Shown here: positions 10,920 to 21,008 of the stretch, one piece after another
How the letters are laid out: each line of letters opens with the position of its first letter
Numbering within the stretch: the stretch's first letter is position 1
Origin: Fragilariopsis cylindrus CCMP1102
Taxonomy: Eukaryota; Bacillariophyta; Bacillariophyceae; Bacillariales; Bacillariaceae
DNA: 30,411 nucleotides
Direction of reading: 5' to 3'
Assembly: GCA_900095095.1 (NCBI GenBank)
Contig: FMBT01000088.1
Coordinates: forward strand, 1 to 30,411
Program-made: the position numbers and the translations under genes
Notes under the pieces: model-generated
Told to the model about the DNA's origin: nothing
Databases searched by the model: none
What the model saw: the letters and a program-made list of their open reading frames with translations, nothing else

Positions 10920-12076
10920 CGTAAAGGCTGGTAGCTAAGGTAATGAAGGTATTTTATATTGATCTGTTTCTGCTTCATCGACAACAAAATATTATGGGAG
11001 AACTTTGATTCATTCACTTCACTTACAGTACTTATTGGGGAGGGTGCTGTCGTGCTCTTTTTCTGACGCCTTCGATGACGTACACAAACAGGGGGGAAGC
11101 GGGAAAACTTTCCCACTCCCTCGATTCGACCCAATACTGTAGTGTACAATGTCTGCTAATATACAGTATAATTAATTAAATAACACAGTTTACATGATGA
11201 TCTATTTTCTTGTACAGTAGCTTTATATTTGTAATATTAGTAGGTCTCTAGGGTATGGCATGACTATAAAATCAATGTTAGAATAGTCATTGACAATGAA
11301 TGATGTATACAACCTTGTCTTGAGGCTAGTAGTTGCAAATCAATAGAAGAATGCTAATTGTATATGTTCTTAAAGCACATTTGCTGAGAGTGAGGCTAAG
11401 AAGAAGATCTTCTTGTAATGCAAGACATAACAAGAATGATATAATGTGATTATGTTCTTGTCTTCTTCTGTAGCGAGCCGTTTACTATATTACTAGAGCA
11501 CTTCCACCAAAGCAATTAGTACTGCACCTATCTGATGGACAGGCACTATCTACCAGATTATAATGCCATATTCAATCTAGTTCCAATATTAGAATGGAAG
11601 GTGCAATGTAGATTTGTTTTAGAGATGGAAAATGGGTTGGGGAGGGGGTCAGATGAAAATGTGTAATTGTATTTTTGCTAAAAAAACTAATTTTAGGCCA
11701 TAGTAGCAAGCGTCGTTCGTGTTGATAGCGTGCGAGTTCCACACGCACAGAAAGATACTAACTTCAAACAAGTGATATTACTGATGTTCAATCATCGATT
11801 GCTAGATTGCGTGTTTTGTTCTCCACACGTGTAAATTCCTCGCAATTCAAGAAAATTTAAAAGTTCGTGAAGAAGGTCACGACAACATAACAAGAACGAC
11901 CTATACAAGTGATAATTCATACAATTCCCATCTTCTTGATTTTTTCTGTGTTCCGCCTAGATTAACAAGTCAACCTTCTTCAGGCTAGTTGGTTTCCAAG
12001 ACTGCTATTTTATCAAATTATCTACCAATATTCGACCACCGTCTTCATTATTAACAACAAAAGGTCCTTCTAAAAA
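10920..12076. other. Gene-free divergent spacer, about 1.15 kb
   Basis: The flanking genes are transcribed away from it, so it should carry two promoters. No convincing coding sequence is present. TACAGTA/TACTGTA words recur at about 11024, 11135, 11162 and 11212. A purine-rich GGGGAGGGGG tract lies near 11640. Confidence 0.5.
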
Positions 12077-13405
12077 ATGATTACAATACAAATAAAAAAC
12101 AATAACAAATCACGAAGATCATGCTGTGGTGATGGGTCATATTCTACCACTCTCCTTCCTATCCTATTACTAATTTGTTATACGAAAATTATAGCAGATG
12201 TATCATCATTTCATACTGAATCGCGAATACTGAGGAATCGCAGCAGGTCCAGCAGCAGCAGCAGCATCACGCGTTTATCTATGCTGGAAGGCGAAGATTT
12301 TATTAATGGAAGTAAAATTCCTTCCATCACAGATCAACCTGACAATAGTATCAATAGCAGCCAAGAACAAGAACAGCAACAGAAACAAAAAATTCGACAA
12401 GATAACGCTGGAGACCTATTACGAGTTGAAAAAAGTAGTGGATTATTACGACTAGCTAAATTGAGTTTACAAGATTATGAAATGCGATCTGGATTCTTCA
12501 AAAAACGTGAAGCTGATAGACGGATTGAAGAAAGTTTAGCACGTATGATGGGAGATGAGGCATCATATGTCAGACCGATGGATGCTAGTGAAAAGACTAT
12601 TGGACCATTAGGATTGTGGGAAAAGTCTAGTGTGGAATGGTTTCAGCAAGTTATTGATGAGGAAGCTAGACGAGCTAGAGAAATTGTTCGATTGGGTGGA
12701 ATTAGTGTACGTCCAATGGATACGTCTGGTGGAGATGAGCAGTTGGGACCACTTGGGATTATAGAAAGTCGTCTAGTCGATTTCTTTGATAGTATTCAAC
12801 AATCGGAACGAGAACGATCAAGTCTTAGGGTGTTACGACCAAAAGATTTAGAAGAATCCAAGCGAGGACCTCTAGGGAAGGCAGAATTGCGAGCAAGTGA
12901 GGCTATACGTGAAATCCTTAACTCCGAAAAAACACGAATGGAACAATCAAGGATTCGTGATGGAATAGTACGACCGATTGATATTCCGGGACCACTAGGA
13001 GAATTAGAAATGGCAGTGCTAGCGGTTGTAAAGGGAGAAGAGCAACGCAAATTGGAAACGCAGGAGATTAACGGAGCATCCTTAATCAGGCCTAAGGATT
13101 CCAAGATTAAGGGACCTTTAGGAGAACTTGAAGAACAAGCAGTAGCAGCTGTTAAGAAATTAACCGAGGAAGAAAAGATGCGTGTTAGAAATATTCAGAA
13201 ATTCCTTGACGAACATCGACCAATGGAGCAGCTTGAGCCATCAGCACTCGGAATGTTAGAAACGGTTGTTGTGGGTATCGTTAGGGCGCCAATTCTTCTC
13301 TTCCAGATACTTTCTCGAGTCCGAGATCTATTACAAAGTGAATTGGACGATGCTGATGTCAACATTTTGAAAGAAAAGAATACTGATAGTAATGAAAAAA
13401 AGTAG
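12077..13405 (+). CDS. Secreted/plastid protein of six RPxD...GPLG repeats
   Basis: The 442-residue protein has a hydrophobic signal near residues 26-42 (TTLLPILLLICYTKIIADV) followed by SSFHT, a weak ASAFAP-like junction, and an Arg/Ser-rich transit-like segment. A Gln-rich linker follows. From about residue 164 to 425 a unit of 39-46 residues repeats six times. Each starts with RPxD (VRPMD, VRPMD, LRPKD, VRPID, IRPKD and a divergent HRPME), then GPLGxxE (SALGMLE in the last), then a charged amphipathic helix. Repeat starts lie near residues 164, 210, 252, 297, 336 and 380. The last helix is hydrophobic (VVVGIVRAPILLFQIL) and could bind membrane. I know no named domain for this unit and give no function. 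No intron is needed and the ATG is the only early one. Confidence 0.85.
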   Translation: MITIQIKNNNKSRRSCCGDGSYSTTLLPILLLICYTKIIADVSSFHTESRILRNRSRSSSSSSITRLSMLEGEDFINGSKIPSITDQPDNSINSSQEQEQQQKQKIRQDNAGDLLRVEKSSGLLRLAKLSLQDYEMRSGFFKKREADRRIEESLARMMGDEASYVRPMDASEKTIGPLGLWEKSSVEWFQQVIDEEARRAREIVRLGGISVRPMDTSGGDEQLGPLGIIESRLVDFFDSIQQSERERSSLRVLRPKDLEESKRGPLGKAELRASEAIREILNSEKTRMEQSRIRDGIVRPIDIPGPLGELEMAVLAVVKGEEQRKLETQEINGASLIRPKDSKIKGPLGELEEQAVAAVKKLTEEEKMRVRNIQKFLDEHRPMEQLEPSALGMLETVVVGIVRAPILLFQILSRVRDLLQSELDDADVNILKEKNTDSNEKK

Positions 13406-13584
13406 GCTAGTAGTGTAGTCTTTACAAACCATGCATTTGTTCGAGGAGCCGTAACAAAGGTTTGTGTATTATGATTATTTCTGTACTATACTGTAATTTT
13501 CTGTATATATTGCATTTAAAAAATATTATCTATTATTATTTAGTGACCAAAAAAATAAATTCTGAGGTACAAGCTTAGAAATTC

Positions 13585-15654
13585 TTACTTGCCGGCACTG
13601 ACCCGTAGTCCATGCTTTATCAAACCTCGCACATTGCTTAGAGCACCTCGTATTCCATTATCCTGAACGCAAATAAGCATAGAACCATGTTGCTGTATTC
13701 TTGGAACATAGCCAACCACGACTTCGAAAAGGGCTGTTGAAGGATCTTGAGAAGCTGAACCCTGACGAGCTTGCAATGCCATGGATTTTGCAACTTTCGA
13801 CAATCGTTGACGTAAGGTACTTGTTACATCAAGATGATGCTTGAAGGAACCATCGAATGTAACACACGATACAACTATGAGGTCGACATCAGCTGATATC
13901 TCATCAACCACAAACGAATATAGGGTATCTAATGAGTCCGAAAAGACCCTTTTAGACACAACCACGACATTAGTATCGGAACCGTCCAAAGCTTGTTGCA
14001 CTTTACTACATACTTTTTCCACGTTGGACAGGTCTTTTATATATTTGGAAGGTATAACTTCAATAATACCCACCTTCATCGTTTTCCCGTTATTTCCGTT
14101 CATATGGATAGAATCTCGTAGTTGAACAGGTTGTACACCAAGTGAATTGTTCATTATCAAGACGGGATAGCTTTCGCCTTGACGAGCTATTGTTTTGTCA
14201 CCTTTAACGTGCGGTAATAGTAACAATCCTTGTGCATCTCTAAGACTCATAAGCCTCGATGATCTCTGAACTCCTGTCGAAGATGCATGGTATGTCCCAT
14301 TACTACTATCGTTGCTTTTCATAAGTACCACTCGGTGATATTCAGGTCGTTTAGCATCTAATTTTATGTCATGGGAAAGTTTTGCTTCTATCTCAGGATG
14401 TACAAAACAAGAATTTATAATCTCCTCTAGTTTTTGTTCTTCTTTTATTGCGTCGTTCACAGTGAAAGATTTGTGATGATCAAGAATCCCGTAGAAGTAC
14501 AAATCCAGACAAGGTTTCACTAGCAACTGGGTACAGACTACGGCCGAGCATGGATTTCCCGGTAGTGCAAAAACTATCTTGGTGGTATTGTTACCGTTGC
14601 TGTCATCCATTGTTTTTGTGTGTGGTATCGTAACAAACGTCGTGGGCTTACCGGGCTTCATGTGCATACGGCCAAAATGCAAGTTTCCACCACATCTATC
14701 AACCAAGACGTGCTCAATTATATCTGTCTGACCCATGCTAACACCACCAGTCGTAATTATGACATCACAACGTTCCAGTGCTGCCTCGAAAGTTTCTACC
14801 ATAGCATCAACGTCATCGTCGCGGACCATACCTAGATCAATCGGTTCACATATATTCTGAAATGTTGAAGTTGCTAGTATTGAAAGTAAAACAGGACGAT
14901 TTACATCTGGGATTTTCCCCCTTTGGGGTTGTTCTACTGGACCATCATCATTCGCTTTGATAATTAATTCATTACCAGTAGACATAACGCCGACTCTAGT
15001 ACGTCGTTTTACTTTTATATACTCTACGCCAGATTGCTTTGCTAGGCCTATTGCTATTGGATCTATACTGTGACCCTTTGGTAGGACAACAATTGAAGGT
15101 GGGATATCACACCCAACAGGTCGAATCCATTGATGATGTTTCAAATTAGCTGACGGTAGGATGCGGATCTTTGATGTACACGACGAAACTATGCATTCTT
15201 CTATTGGGACGACACAATTACAAGATTCTGGTACTACTGCTCCAGTGGTAATGTAATATGCATATGCTGACGGGAGCGTATCATTTTTGTCTCCACCTTG
15301 AAGCGCAGTCTGTGATTTGTTATCACAATCTCCTGCATATACATTGTCCACAACTCCGTGCGTCCACGAATTAGTGGTGTCTGCCAACATTGCATCTTGG
15401 GTGGTGAAATGTTCGCCTGTCCTGATGGCATATCCATCCATGATACTGGCATTGTAGGGAGGATAACCTGGTTCAGACATCGTAACATCCTCATCGAGTG
15501 TGCAATTGAGGAGGGTTGACAATGGAGTCGACGACAGCGAAATCCGTTCAGTTGGACTGGTTTTTTTATCATTCAACAAAATTCGTGCCGTCTCTCTCAT
15601 CACAGTTCGAATGGCATCCTGAACTGGAACCATAGGATGCGTTTCATGATCCAT
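13585..15654 (-). CDS. CNX1: Molybdenum cofactor biosynthesis protein CNX1-like (MoeA domain plus degenerate MogA/G domain)
   Basis: The 689-residue protein begins at the first in-frame ATG (MDHETHPMVP); an in-frame stop lies about 60 bases upstream with no ATG between. Residues 1 to about 500 form a MoeA/Cnx1E domain, the molybdenum insertase: MDGYAIR near 73, RPVGCDIPP, GVMSTGNEL, ITTGGVSMGQTD near 301, GRMHMKPGKPTTF and ALPGNPCSAVV. From about residue 520 a second domain starts (MKVGIIEVIPS), placed as in plant Cnx1 (E then G). It lacks the GGTGxxxxDxTP signature of MPT adenylyltransferases and reads VTFDGSFKHHLDVT instead. Its end (SMLICVQDNGIRGALSNVRG) only roughly resembles the family. 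The insertase activity is well supported; the G-domain activity is doubtful. Confidence 0.9.
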   Translation of the reverse strand: MDHETHPMVPVQDAIRTVMRETARILLNDKKTSPTERISLSSTPLSTLLNCTLDEDVTMSEPGYPPYNASIMDGYAIRTGEHFTTQDAMLADTTNSWTHGVVDNVYAGDCDNKSQTALQGGDKNDTLPSAYAYYITTGAVVPESCNCVVPIEECIVSSCTSKIRILPSANLKHHQWIRPVGCDIPPSIVVLPKGHSIDPIAIGLAKQSGVEYIKVKRRTRVGVMSTGNELIIKANDDGPVEQPQRGKIPDVNRPVLLSILATSTFQNICEPIDLGMVRDDDVDAMVETFEAALERCDVIITTGGVSMGQTDIIEHVLVDRCGGNLHFGRMHMKPGKPTTFVTIPHTKTMDDSNGNNTTKIVFALPGNPCSAVVCTQLLVKPCLDLYFYGILDHHKSFTVNDAIKEEQKLEEIINSCFVHPEIEAKLSHDIKLDAKRPEYHRVVLMKSNDSSNGTYHASSTGVQRSSRLMSLRDAQGLLLLPHVKGDKTIARQGESYPVLIMNNSLGVQPVQLRDSIHMNGNNGKTMKVGIIEVIPSKYIKDLSNVEKVCSKVQQALDGSDTNVVVVSKRVFSDSLDTLYSFVVDEISADVDLIVVSCVTFDGSFKHHLDVTSTLRQRLSKVAKSMALQARQGSASQDPSTALFEVVVGYVPRIQQHGSMLICVQDNGIRGALSNVRGLIKHGLRVSAGK

Positions 15655-16087
15655 TTTGAAATCTAATATCGTCAAAGCTTCTACAAAAGCCTGCGTGAGG
15701 GGATACTTTTTCCTTCACTCGTAGCAGCGTCAAGATTCGAAAGGTAGGTAGGCAACCAAGTCTATTATGTTTTGTGATTTTTATTTCTTGTTCGAAGTTT
15801 TTTCAACATTTCAATTCTGAAAAAATTATTGAGTCGAGTCTCAAGTCGCGTCATCAAAATAATTGTTAAAGCACGTAGTAAAAGCACGCAAAGCAAAGTA
15901 AGAAAATCAAATAAAAGTAACCAATTATGATCCTTCGAAATCTGGCTTGTGTCAATTCATGATCTTCAGAATAACTTTGCCAATTAAATCAAATCTGATC
16001 AAATCAAATCAAACCACATCATATCACACCATAGCAGAAATAGTATAATCTAGATTTAGACGAAACTTATCTATGTATTTATATATT
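15655..16087. other. Spacer between two leftward genes
   Basis: About 430 bp without coding sequence. It holds the promoter of the CNX1-like gene and the 3' region of the hydrolase gene. A run of imperfect ATCAAATCA/CACATCATATC units lies at about 15985-16030. Confidence 0.5.
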
Positions 16088-17779
16088 TTATAATTTTGAA
16101 AGATGTTTTGTAGTCAAAGCCATGGCATTGATCTTTACTTGCGTCAGCGATTTTTCCATTTCTCTGTTAAATTGAACAGGTGGTTCGGGATAATCAAATT
16201 TAGACTCTGCAATATGATTAGTTTCTCTGGTAAGCTTTTCGGGGGATTCCTTTTTAACAGCCATGATAGCATGAAAAAAGTCAGACACTGCAACATCTGC
16301 CCAGGAAGATGCTCCAAACGTATTCCCAGGGGTGTTTTCTTGCCAACCCAAGTGTCCACCACATTGAGTCTCCACATGCATAATATTGGGATTAGATAGG
16401 CAGAAGCCTAGTTTGTTGCGTGATGGTTTGCCCGCTATGAAGTCGTCTTGGGCTGTCAAGTTCAAAAATGGGACAGAAATATGTCGAATGTATCGATACG
16501 AACTAGCGTCAAACCCGTACGCATTTCCGTTATCGTATCCAACTTTCATACCGAATGGATAGTGAGTGTCGTTTCGAATCAAAACTGGTGCAGCCGCATC
16601 GTCGAGTTGACCAATTGTGGGAGCCAGTAATAGTTGCCGTATCTTTTGTTTAGAATAAGAATCCTTCATACTATAGATGCTCTTTATATTCTCTAGGAAT
16701 ATTTTCTTTATTCCTAAAGCCAAGAGAACACTGAAAGGAAACTTAACAGTAGTTGAATCGATCCTTAGTGGATTGCCAAGTCCAGCTGCACCAGATACAC
16801 ATGATGGCAAGGTACCCATCATGCACTCCTCACCTAAATATTTTGTCATAATGTTGGCGCCCAATGAGCTTCCCACAAGAAAGATAGGAACATCCTTTTC
16901 TAATCTGACTGAGATCTGACGCACAAGACTACGAAGATCGCCTGTGTATGCTGCGTTATAGCCTCGTGGTGTAGTCAATTTCACTCCCCCGCAACCTCTA
17001 AAGTTCATTGAAGCTGAGATATAACCCTGATTGCAAAATGCTCGAGACAAAGATTTCATGTAACCAAAGCTGGAATCATTGTTTATACCATGCAGTATAA
17101 TAACGACCGGATGACGAAGTTTTTGCCTTTTCCATTCTATTCCGCTCTGTGAAACTTCGTCTTCGTCTTTCAAATTTTGTGTGAATTCCCAGTCCACGGC
17201 AATTCGTGCGCCATCTTGAGGCATATCAAATATCTCACGAAATCGTACATACTTCTTTTTGGATGCAGACGATGGTCCACCCTTAAGATAAGCCATGGTA
17301 CTAGACATCAATCCTCGCGTTCCTACAAACAGACTAGGTTGAATAGACCTCGAGAGGATATTGCTAGTACCATTATTGTTCCCGTCAATATCAGGTACTT
17401 CCGTTCTCAATTTTCGGTATATTCTTTCTATGAAACCTCCTTCGCCTAATTGACAAAATGTTACTGGAGGGTGTGTCAGACTATTCTGCAAACGGACTTC
17501 ATATGCTAGAACGGCTGACATTGTCGCACACAATAGCAGTGACCAACCTGCTGGTGTATCAGGAAGTGATTCTTTAACTGAAGAGCTCCGTCGAATAAGA
17601 GATTGAGACATGCGTGTGGAAAACTTTCGGAAAGATCCACTTTCTATCGTATTCTTGCTCCTACCTCTACGCGATGGCGACGACGACGACGACGGCGAGT
17701 CTGGGCCGTCATCAATTTTTCCGTAGACGCGACGGCGGTATGCATTATCATCCTCTTCATTATCATTGCCCATCTTCAT
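16088..17779 (-). CDS. YheT/EMB8-type alpha/beta hydrolase with N-terminal membrane span
   Basis: The 563-residue protein starts at the first in-frame ATG at 17779; the frame is open further upstream but holds no ATG. A charged, Ser-rich cytosolic segment precedes one hydrophobic stretch (WSLLLCATMSAVLAYEV), so it is probably membrane-anchored. The catalytic fold shows ILHGINNDSSFGYM (oxyanion region), MNFRGCGG, the nucleophile elbow VGSSLGANI (Ser near residue 305), the acid in TAQDDFIAG (Asp near 445) and the base in CGGHLGW (His near 475). The order and motifs match the ABHD1/3, yeast Eht1/Mgl2 and plant EMB8 group, whose members act on medium-chain or glycerolipid esters. The substrate here cannot be read from sequence. 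It is transcribed in the same direction as the CNX1-like gene. Confidence 0.88.
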   Translation of the reverse strand: MKMGNDNEEDDNAYRRRVYGKIDDGPDSPSSSSSPSRRGRSKNTIESGSFRKFSTRMSQSLIRRSSSVKESLPDTPAGWSLLLCATMSAVLAYEVRLQNSLTHPPVTFCQLGEGGFIERIYRKLRTEVPDIDGNNNGTSNILSRSIQPSLFVGTRGLMSSTMAYLKGGPSSASKKKYVRFREIFDMPQDGARIAVDWEFTQNLKDEDEVSQSGIEWKRQKLRHPVVIILHGINNDSSFGYMKSLSRAFCNQGYISASMNFRGCGGVKLTTPRGYNAAYTGDLRSLVRQISVRLEKDVPIFLVGSSLGANIMTKYLGEECMMGTLPSCVSGAAGLGNPLRIDSTTVKFPFSVLLALGIKKIFLENIKSIYSMKDSYSKQKIRQLLLAPTIGQLDDAAAPVLIRNDTHYPFGMKVGYDNGNAYGFDASSYRYIRHISVPFLNLTAQDDFIAGKPSRNKLGFCLSNPNIMHVETQCGGHLGWQENTPGNTFGASSWADVAVSDFFHAIMAVKKESPEKLTRETNHIAESKFDYPEPPVQFNREMEKSLTQVKINAMALTTKHLSKL

Positions 17780-19039
17780 CAGATCATTATGTTGTAAGCT
17801 TCGCCGTTTTGTCACCGAACCTGTATTATTTGTGACGGTATTCTTATTCCGGATTGAGCATCATTGAGCGCTAAGAATAAAAAAATTTAAATTCACATTG
17901 ACACCAGTTCAGTACCGTACATAATTGGTCGCGCGATAATAAAAATTGAGCAAAATATTCTTAGATTTTCCTTTCCCCCGATCATAAAGTATTCACTTTT
18001 ATTGAATAACAACAACTACAACAACCAAACAACCAGCCAATAGCATATACTAGTATGCAATAATGTGAAAGGAGAGGATAATAAGTTAATTAGGAGTGTG
18101 CTAAAGATTCAGGTTGATAATTTCAGATAGTTAGTTTATAGATATAAATGCATGAAATACACACATCAGCAAAAGAACAAAAAAGTTGTCTTCTCGGTTG
18201 AAGCATCATTCTCCAGTTAAAGTTCGGCGCCTTGATGTTGTCATAAACATCCATAGCAAACTTATTCTTGCTACTATCATTGTTTTTACTATTGACAAGA
18301 ATTATTACTGAAGTACATCATTATTGCATCTCGAGCTTCTTGTATGGTACTAGACTTCATAAAAATTAAATGAAGGCTACCATGGCTCACAAAAATCGAC
18401 TGCTACGATTAAACAAACAAAAGATAAAACAACGTGAACAACACGCTCAAGAAACAGCTTTCGAGGCAGACTGCATCGCCGCTTGAAGTAAGTAGATCCC
18501 GAGCAAAGCAGATTGTATTGGTCGAAAGTGCGCATAAAATGATATAAACTCATTCTGCGCGATTCGATTTACCGAATCCATCAACCGTGCAATGGGAAAA
18601 CAGCATGACGTTCGTTGGTGGACAATGAGAGGCAGAAACGCACGCGAGAAAAAAAATCTGGACGGTGACGAACGGGCCTTCATGAATTTTTTGCTGCCTC
18701 GAGAAAAATTATGCCTTTACTAATCTCCTTCTTACTTTCAAGTCATATTTACATATCATCAAGGTAAGAATGGAGTGTCTATCAGGAATACTTGTAGTTG
18801 CAATTCAAACAAATTATTCGGCCGGGGGGTGTGATACTTTGATTATTTTAGCAATTGACGATACGTTGATAATGATACCGGGTCAGAGCTGATTTATCGC
18901 AATTTTTTCCATGAACGTTGACGTAAAGCCGTGATATCAATTTATATACTTTACTCACGGTATTTTATCTATTTTTTCATTGTTTCTCGTTCAAATCTCT
19001 TCCCTTTTTTCTCTTCAGAATCTTTCAAATATATATACA
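17780..19039. other. Mostly gene-free divergent spacer, about 1.25 kb
   Basis: It separates the hydrolase gene (-) from the small thylakoid protein gene (+). Apart from one possible small gene at 18447-18683 I see no coding sequence. A TATA-like TTTATATACTTTACTC lies at about 18940-18956, about 90 bp before the rightward ATG, and is a reasonable promoter candidate. Confidence 0.45.
18447..18683 (-). CDS. Possible small protein, unknown
   Basis: A 78-residue frame with a true ATG, in a patch visibly richer in G and C than the spacer around it. The start is basic and hydroxylated (MKARSSPSRFFFSRAFLPL), like a mitochondrial presequence. The end (FRPIQSALLGIYLLQAAMQS) could form an amphipathic or membrane helix. 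I recognise no family, and the frame could be chance. A short plus-strand frame of 38 codons overlaps its end. Confidence 0.3.
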   Translation of the reverse strand: MKARSSPSRFFFSRAFLPLIVHQRTSCCFPIARLMDSVNRIAQNEFISFYAHFRPIQSALLGIYLLQAAMQSASKAVS

Positions 19040-19360
19040 ATGAAATCCTTCCAACAAATCGCTCTCCTTTTGGTCGCCACTTTGGCATGTGTTTCAGGTT
19101 TCGCACCTGTTTCTACTCCTCGCCAATCTGCCATCGCACTTTCCATGAGCAAGGCATCACCTGAACCACAATTCAATGTTGACAAGAAGACTGCTGCTGT
19201 TGCCGCCTTCGCCACTGCTATGGCCCCATTCGCCGCACATGCTGAAAACACAGTTGTTGATGAATCCACCATTATCGGATACGGTGCTGGTTTAGTTGCA
19301 TGTGTTGTTTCATTGGCTGTTGGTTTCTCTATTGGATACGGAACTCTTTCCAAGCTTTAA
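19040..19360 (+). CDS. Thylakoid-targeted small single-span protein, tripartite leader
   Basis: The 106-residue protein starts at the ATG at 19040. It carries three import signals in order: an ER signal peptide (MKSFQQIALLLVATLACVSG), an ASAFAP-like FAPVS junction with a transit region to about residue 50, and a hydrophobic thylakoid-transfer segment ending in an AHA cleavage site (TAAVAAFATAMAPFAAHA). The predicted mature chain is about 38 residues with one span (YGAGLVACVVSLAVGFSIGY). Its size and lumenal N terminus fit a small subunit of photosystem II, photosystem I or cytochrome b6f. The sequence does not match the PsbM, PsbX, PetM, PetG or PetN patterns I know, so I leave it unnamed. 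Confidence 0.8.
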   Translation: MKSFQQIALLLVATLACVSGFAPVSTPRQSAIALSMSKASPEPQFNVDKKTAAVAAFATAMAPFAAHAENTVVDESTIIGYGAGLVACVVSLAVGFSIGYGTLSKL

Positions 19361-21008
19361 AGAGTTTACTATTTTTCAATATATCATATTAGATCGATTC
19401 TACACAAGTCGTACATAGCAATTCCTTGCTCCGCAAGCAAACAAACACAAAGATTTCTCCTTCTCAGTACTATAATATTGGGTTGTATTTTATAGATAAA
19501 TTTTGAGAGAGCTCTTTGGCAAAAACACAGACTTGAAAACCGTTACTCGTAATACTTAGATGTGACTCGTAATTCAAACGTTCAGTAGTGTAGTGATATG
19601 CTTCTTCAATTATATATTAAAAGGCACTGCTTTAACTTTTGAAACCAAGGATGGGGAAGTTGCCACTTTCATTCTTCTCGCCTGTGATGTACACGGTTAA
19701 CCGAATAGTGATGTGCACGTAACGTATGACTTAGACAGCCGGGTTGCCATTCATTAGTCATCAATACTTTTACTCCTCCATGAAATCGTTCTCTGCCTTA
19801 ATGGGTGAGATAATTGACCTATTACGATAATTATGGTTTTTAGTTTTGTGTTTCATAATAATATTATGCAGAAAAGTCCTGAGATACCTAACTTCTAGTA
19901 CAAGTTAATACCAGTATGGTGGTTGTAATTGTTACTTCTTTTGTGTGTGATATATAGATCTAACATTTAATCAGTTCATAGACACAGTACAATATCAAGC
20001 AAATGCTATATAATCAGAGGTACTGTATTACATAGAAACAATTCCAACGCTTTTATCACTGATACTAATATTTAATAACATCTCTCTCCCACATTTTTCT
20101 AACCATAACTTTACTACTATATTTTGTTGTTCAGGTCTCATCCAAACAGCAAGTTTTGAGTTGAATCTTATTGTAGAAGAGAGGACACTATATTACATGT
20201 TCTATCCATACAACATGATTGTACATGATGCACGTACCTGTGGGAAACTGGGACTTAGTTTTTGGAAATAGCAAAAGCACGCAGTTTACTGGTCCATTAT
20301 ATTTCATCTTTCAAAATTTGTACCAGTTGCAATAGGCTAATAAATCAATAAATATAAGGTGTCTGAACAAACTACAAATATAGACAGATAGCATTTAACC
20401 TTTGAACAAGATGAATTATTCAAAGTATAATTTTCCCCGTCATACTGGAAAACAATCTAGCGTTGAGTAAGCAGTATTTTTGGCCAAAATTGCGTGTTTT
20501 TCACTAGTTAAATCATGGTTAATTTAGTCTCTACTAAATCAATATCAGTACACTCCTGAAAGAAAAGTAAGTCGAAGTAACTACAATGTCTTCTCCTTCC
20601 TTATATGTAATAGAATAGATTGTTATATTACTACTAACACTTTTGAGCATGCTCTCTTTGATTTATTAGACACTCCATACAGTAGTACTTTTCCTCATAA
20701 ATTCATAGATTTTTTGTTTATTTCATGTAAAATGCGTGTATTATTTTTTTTTAATTTTAAACTGGGAATTCCCAGTTTTCCACGCGCTTCCCATGGTCTA
20801 CAACATACTAGTACTAGTGTCTTTTCTCAGATCCCAGTCGTGGCTGTAGGCGTACGTCACAGGCAAAATCAAACGCTCGAGTAAGATTTTCTGTTTTATG
20901 ATTTTTGATCATCGTGTCGTCGTCGGAAGCAATTCAGCAAAGCAACGACAGGTTAGGTTACAATTTAAGTGTCGAAGCCATTATTGAACTTTGAAAAGGA
21001 TCGAAATT
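19361..21008. other. Largest gene-free stretch, about 1.65 kb
   Basis: AT-rich, with no frame worth calling in either direction. It has TACAGTA/TACTGTA words near 19984, 20021 and 20679, a perfect 20-bp palindrome at 20759-20778 and a short palindrome ACTAGTACTAGT near 20808. The last 250 bp should include the aldolase promoter. I see no transposase remnant, no clear terminal inverted repeats and no tRNA. Confidence 0.5.
20759..20778. repeat. Perfect 20-bp palindrome upstream of the aldolase gene
   Basis: AAACTGGGAATTCCCAGTTT reads identically on both strands. It lies about 230 bp before the aldolase ATG. It could bind a dimeric regulator or be chance; no second copy was found in the window. 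Confidence 0.6.

Noticed and set aside
19361..21008. Possible transposon remnant in the largest gene-free stretch
   Set aside because: No transposase or reverse transcriptase fragments, terminal repeats or target-site duplications could be found by eye.
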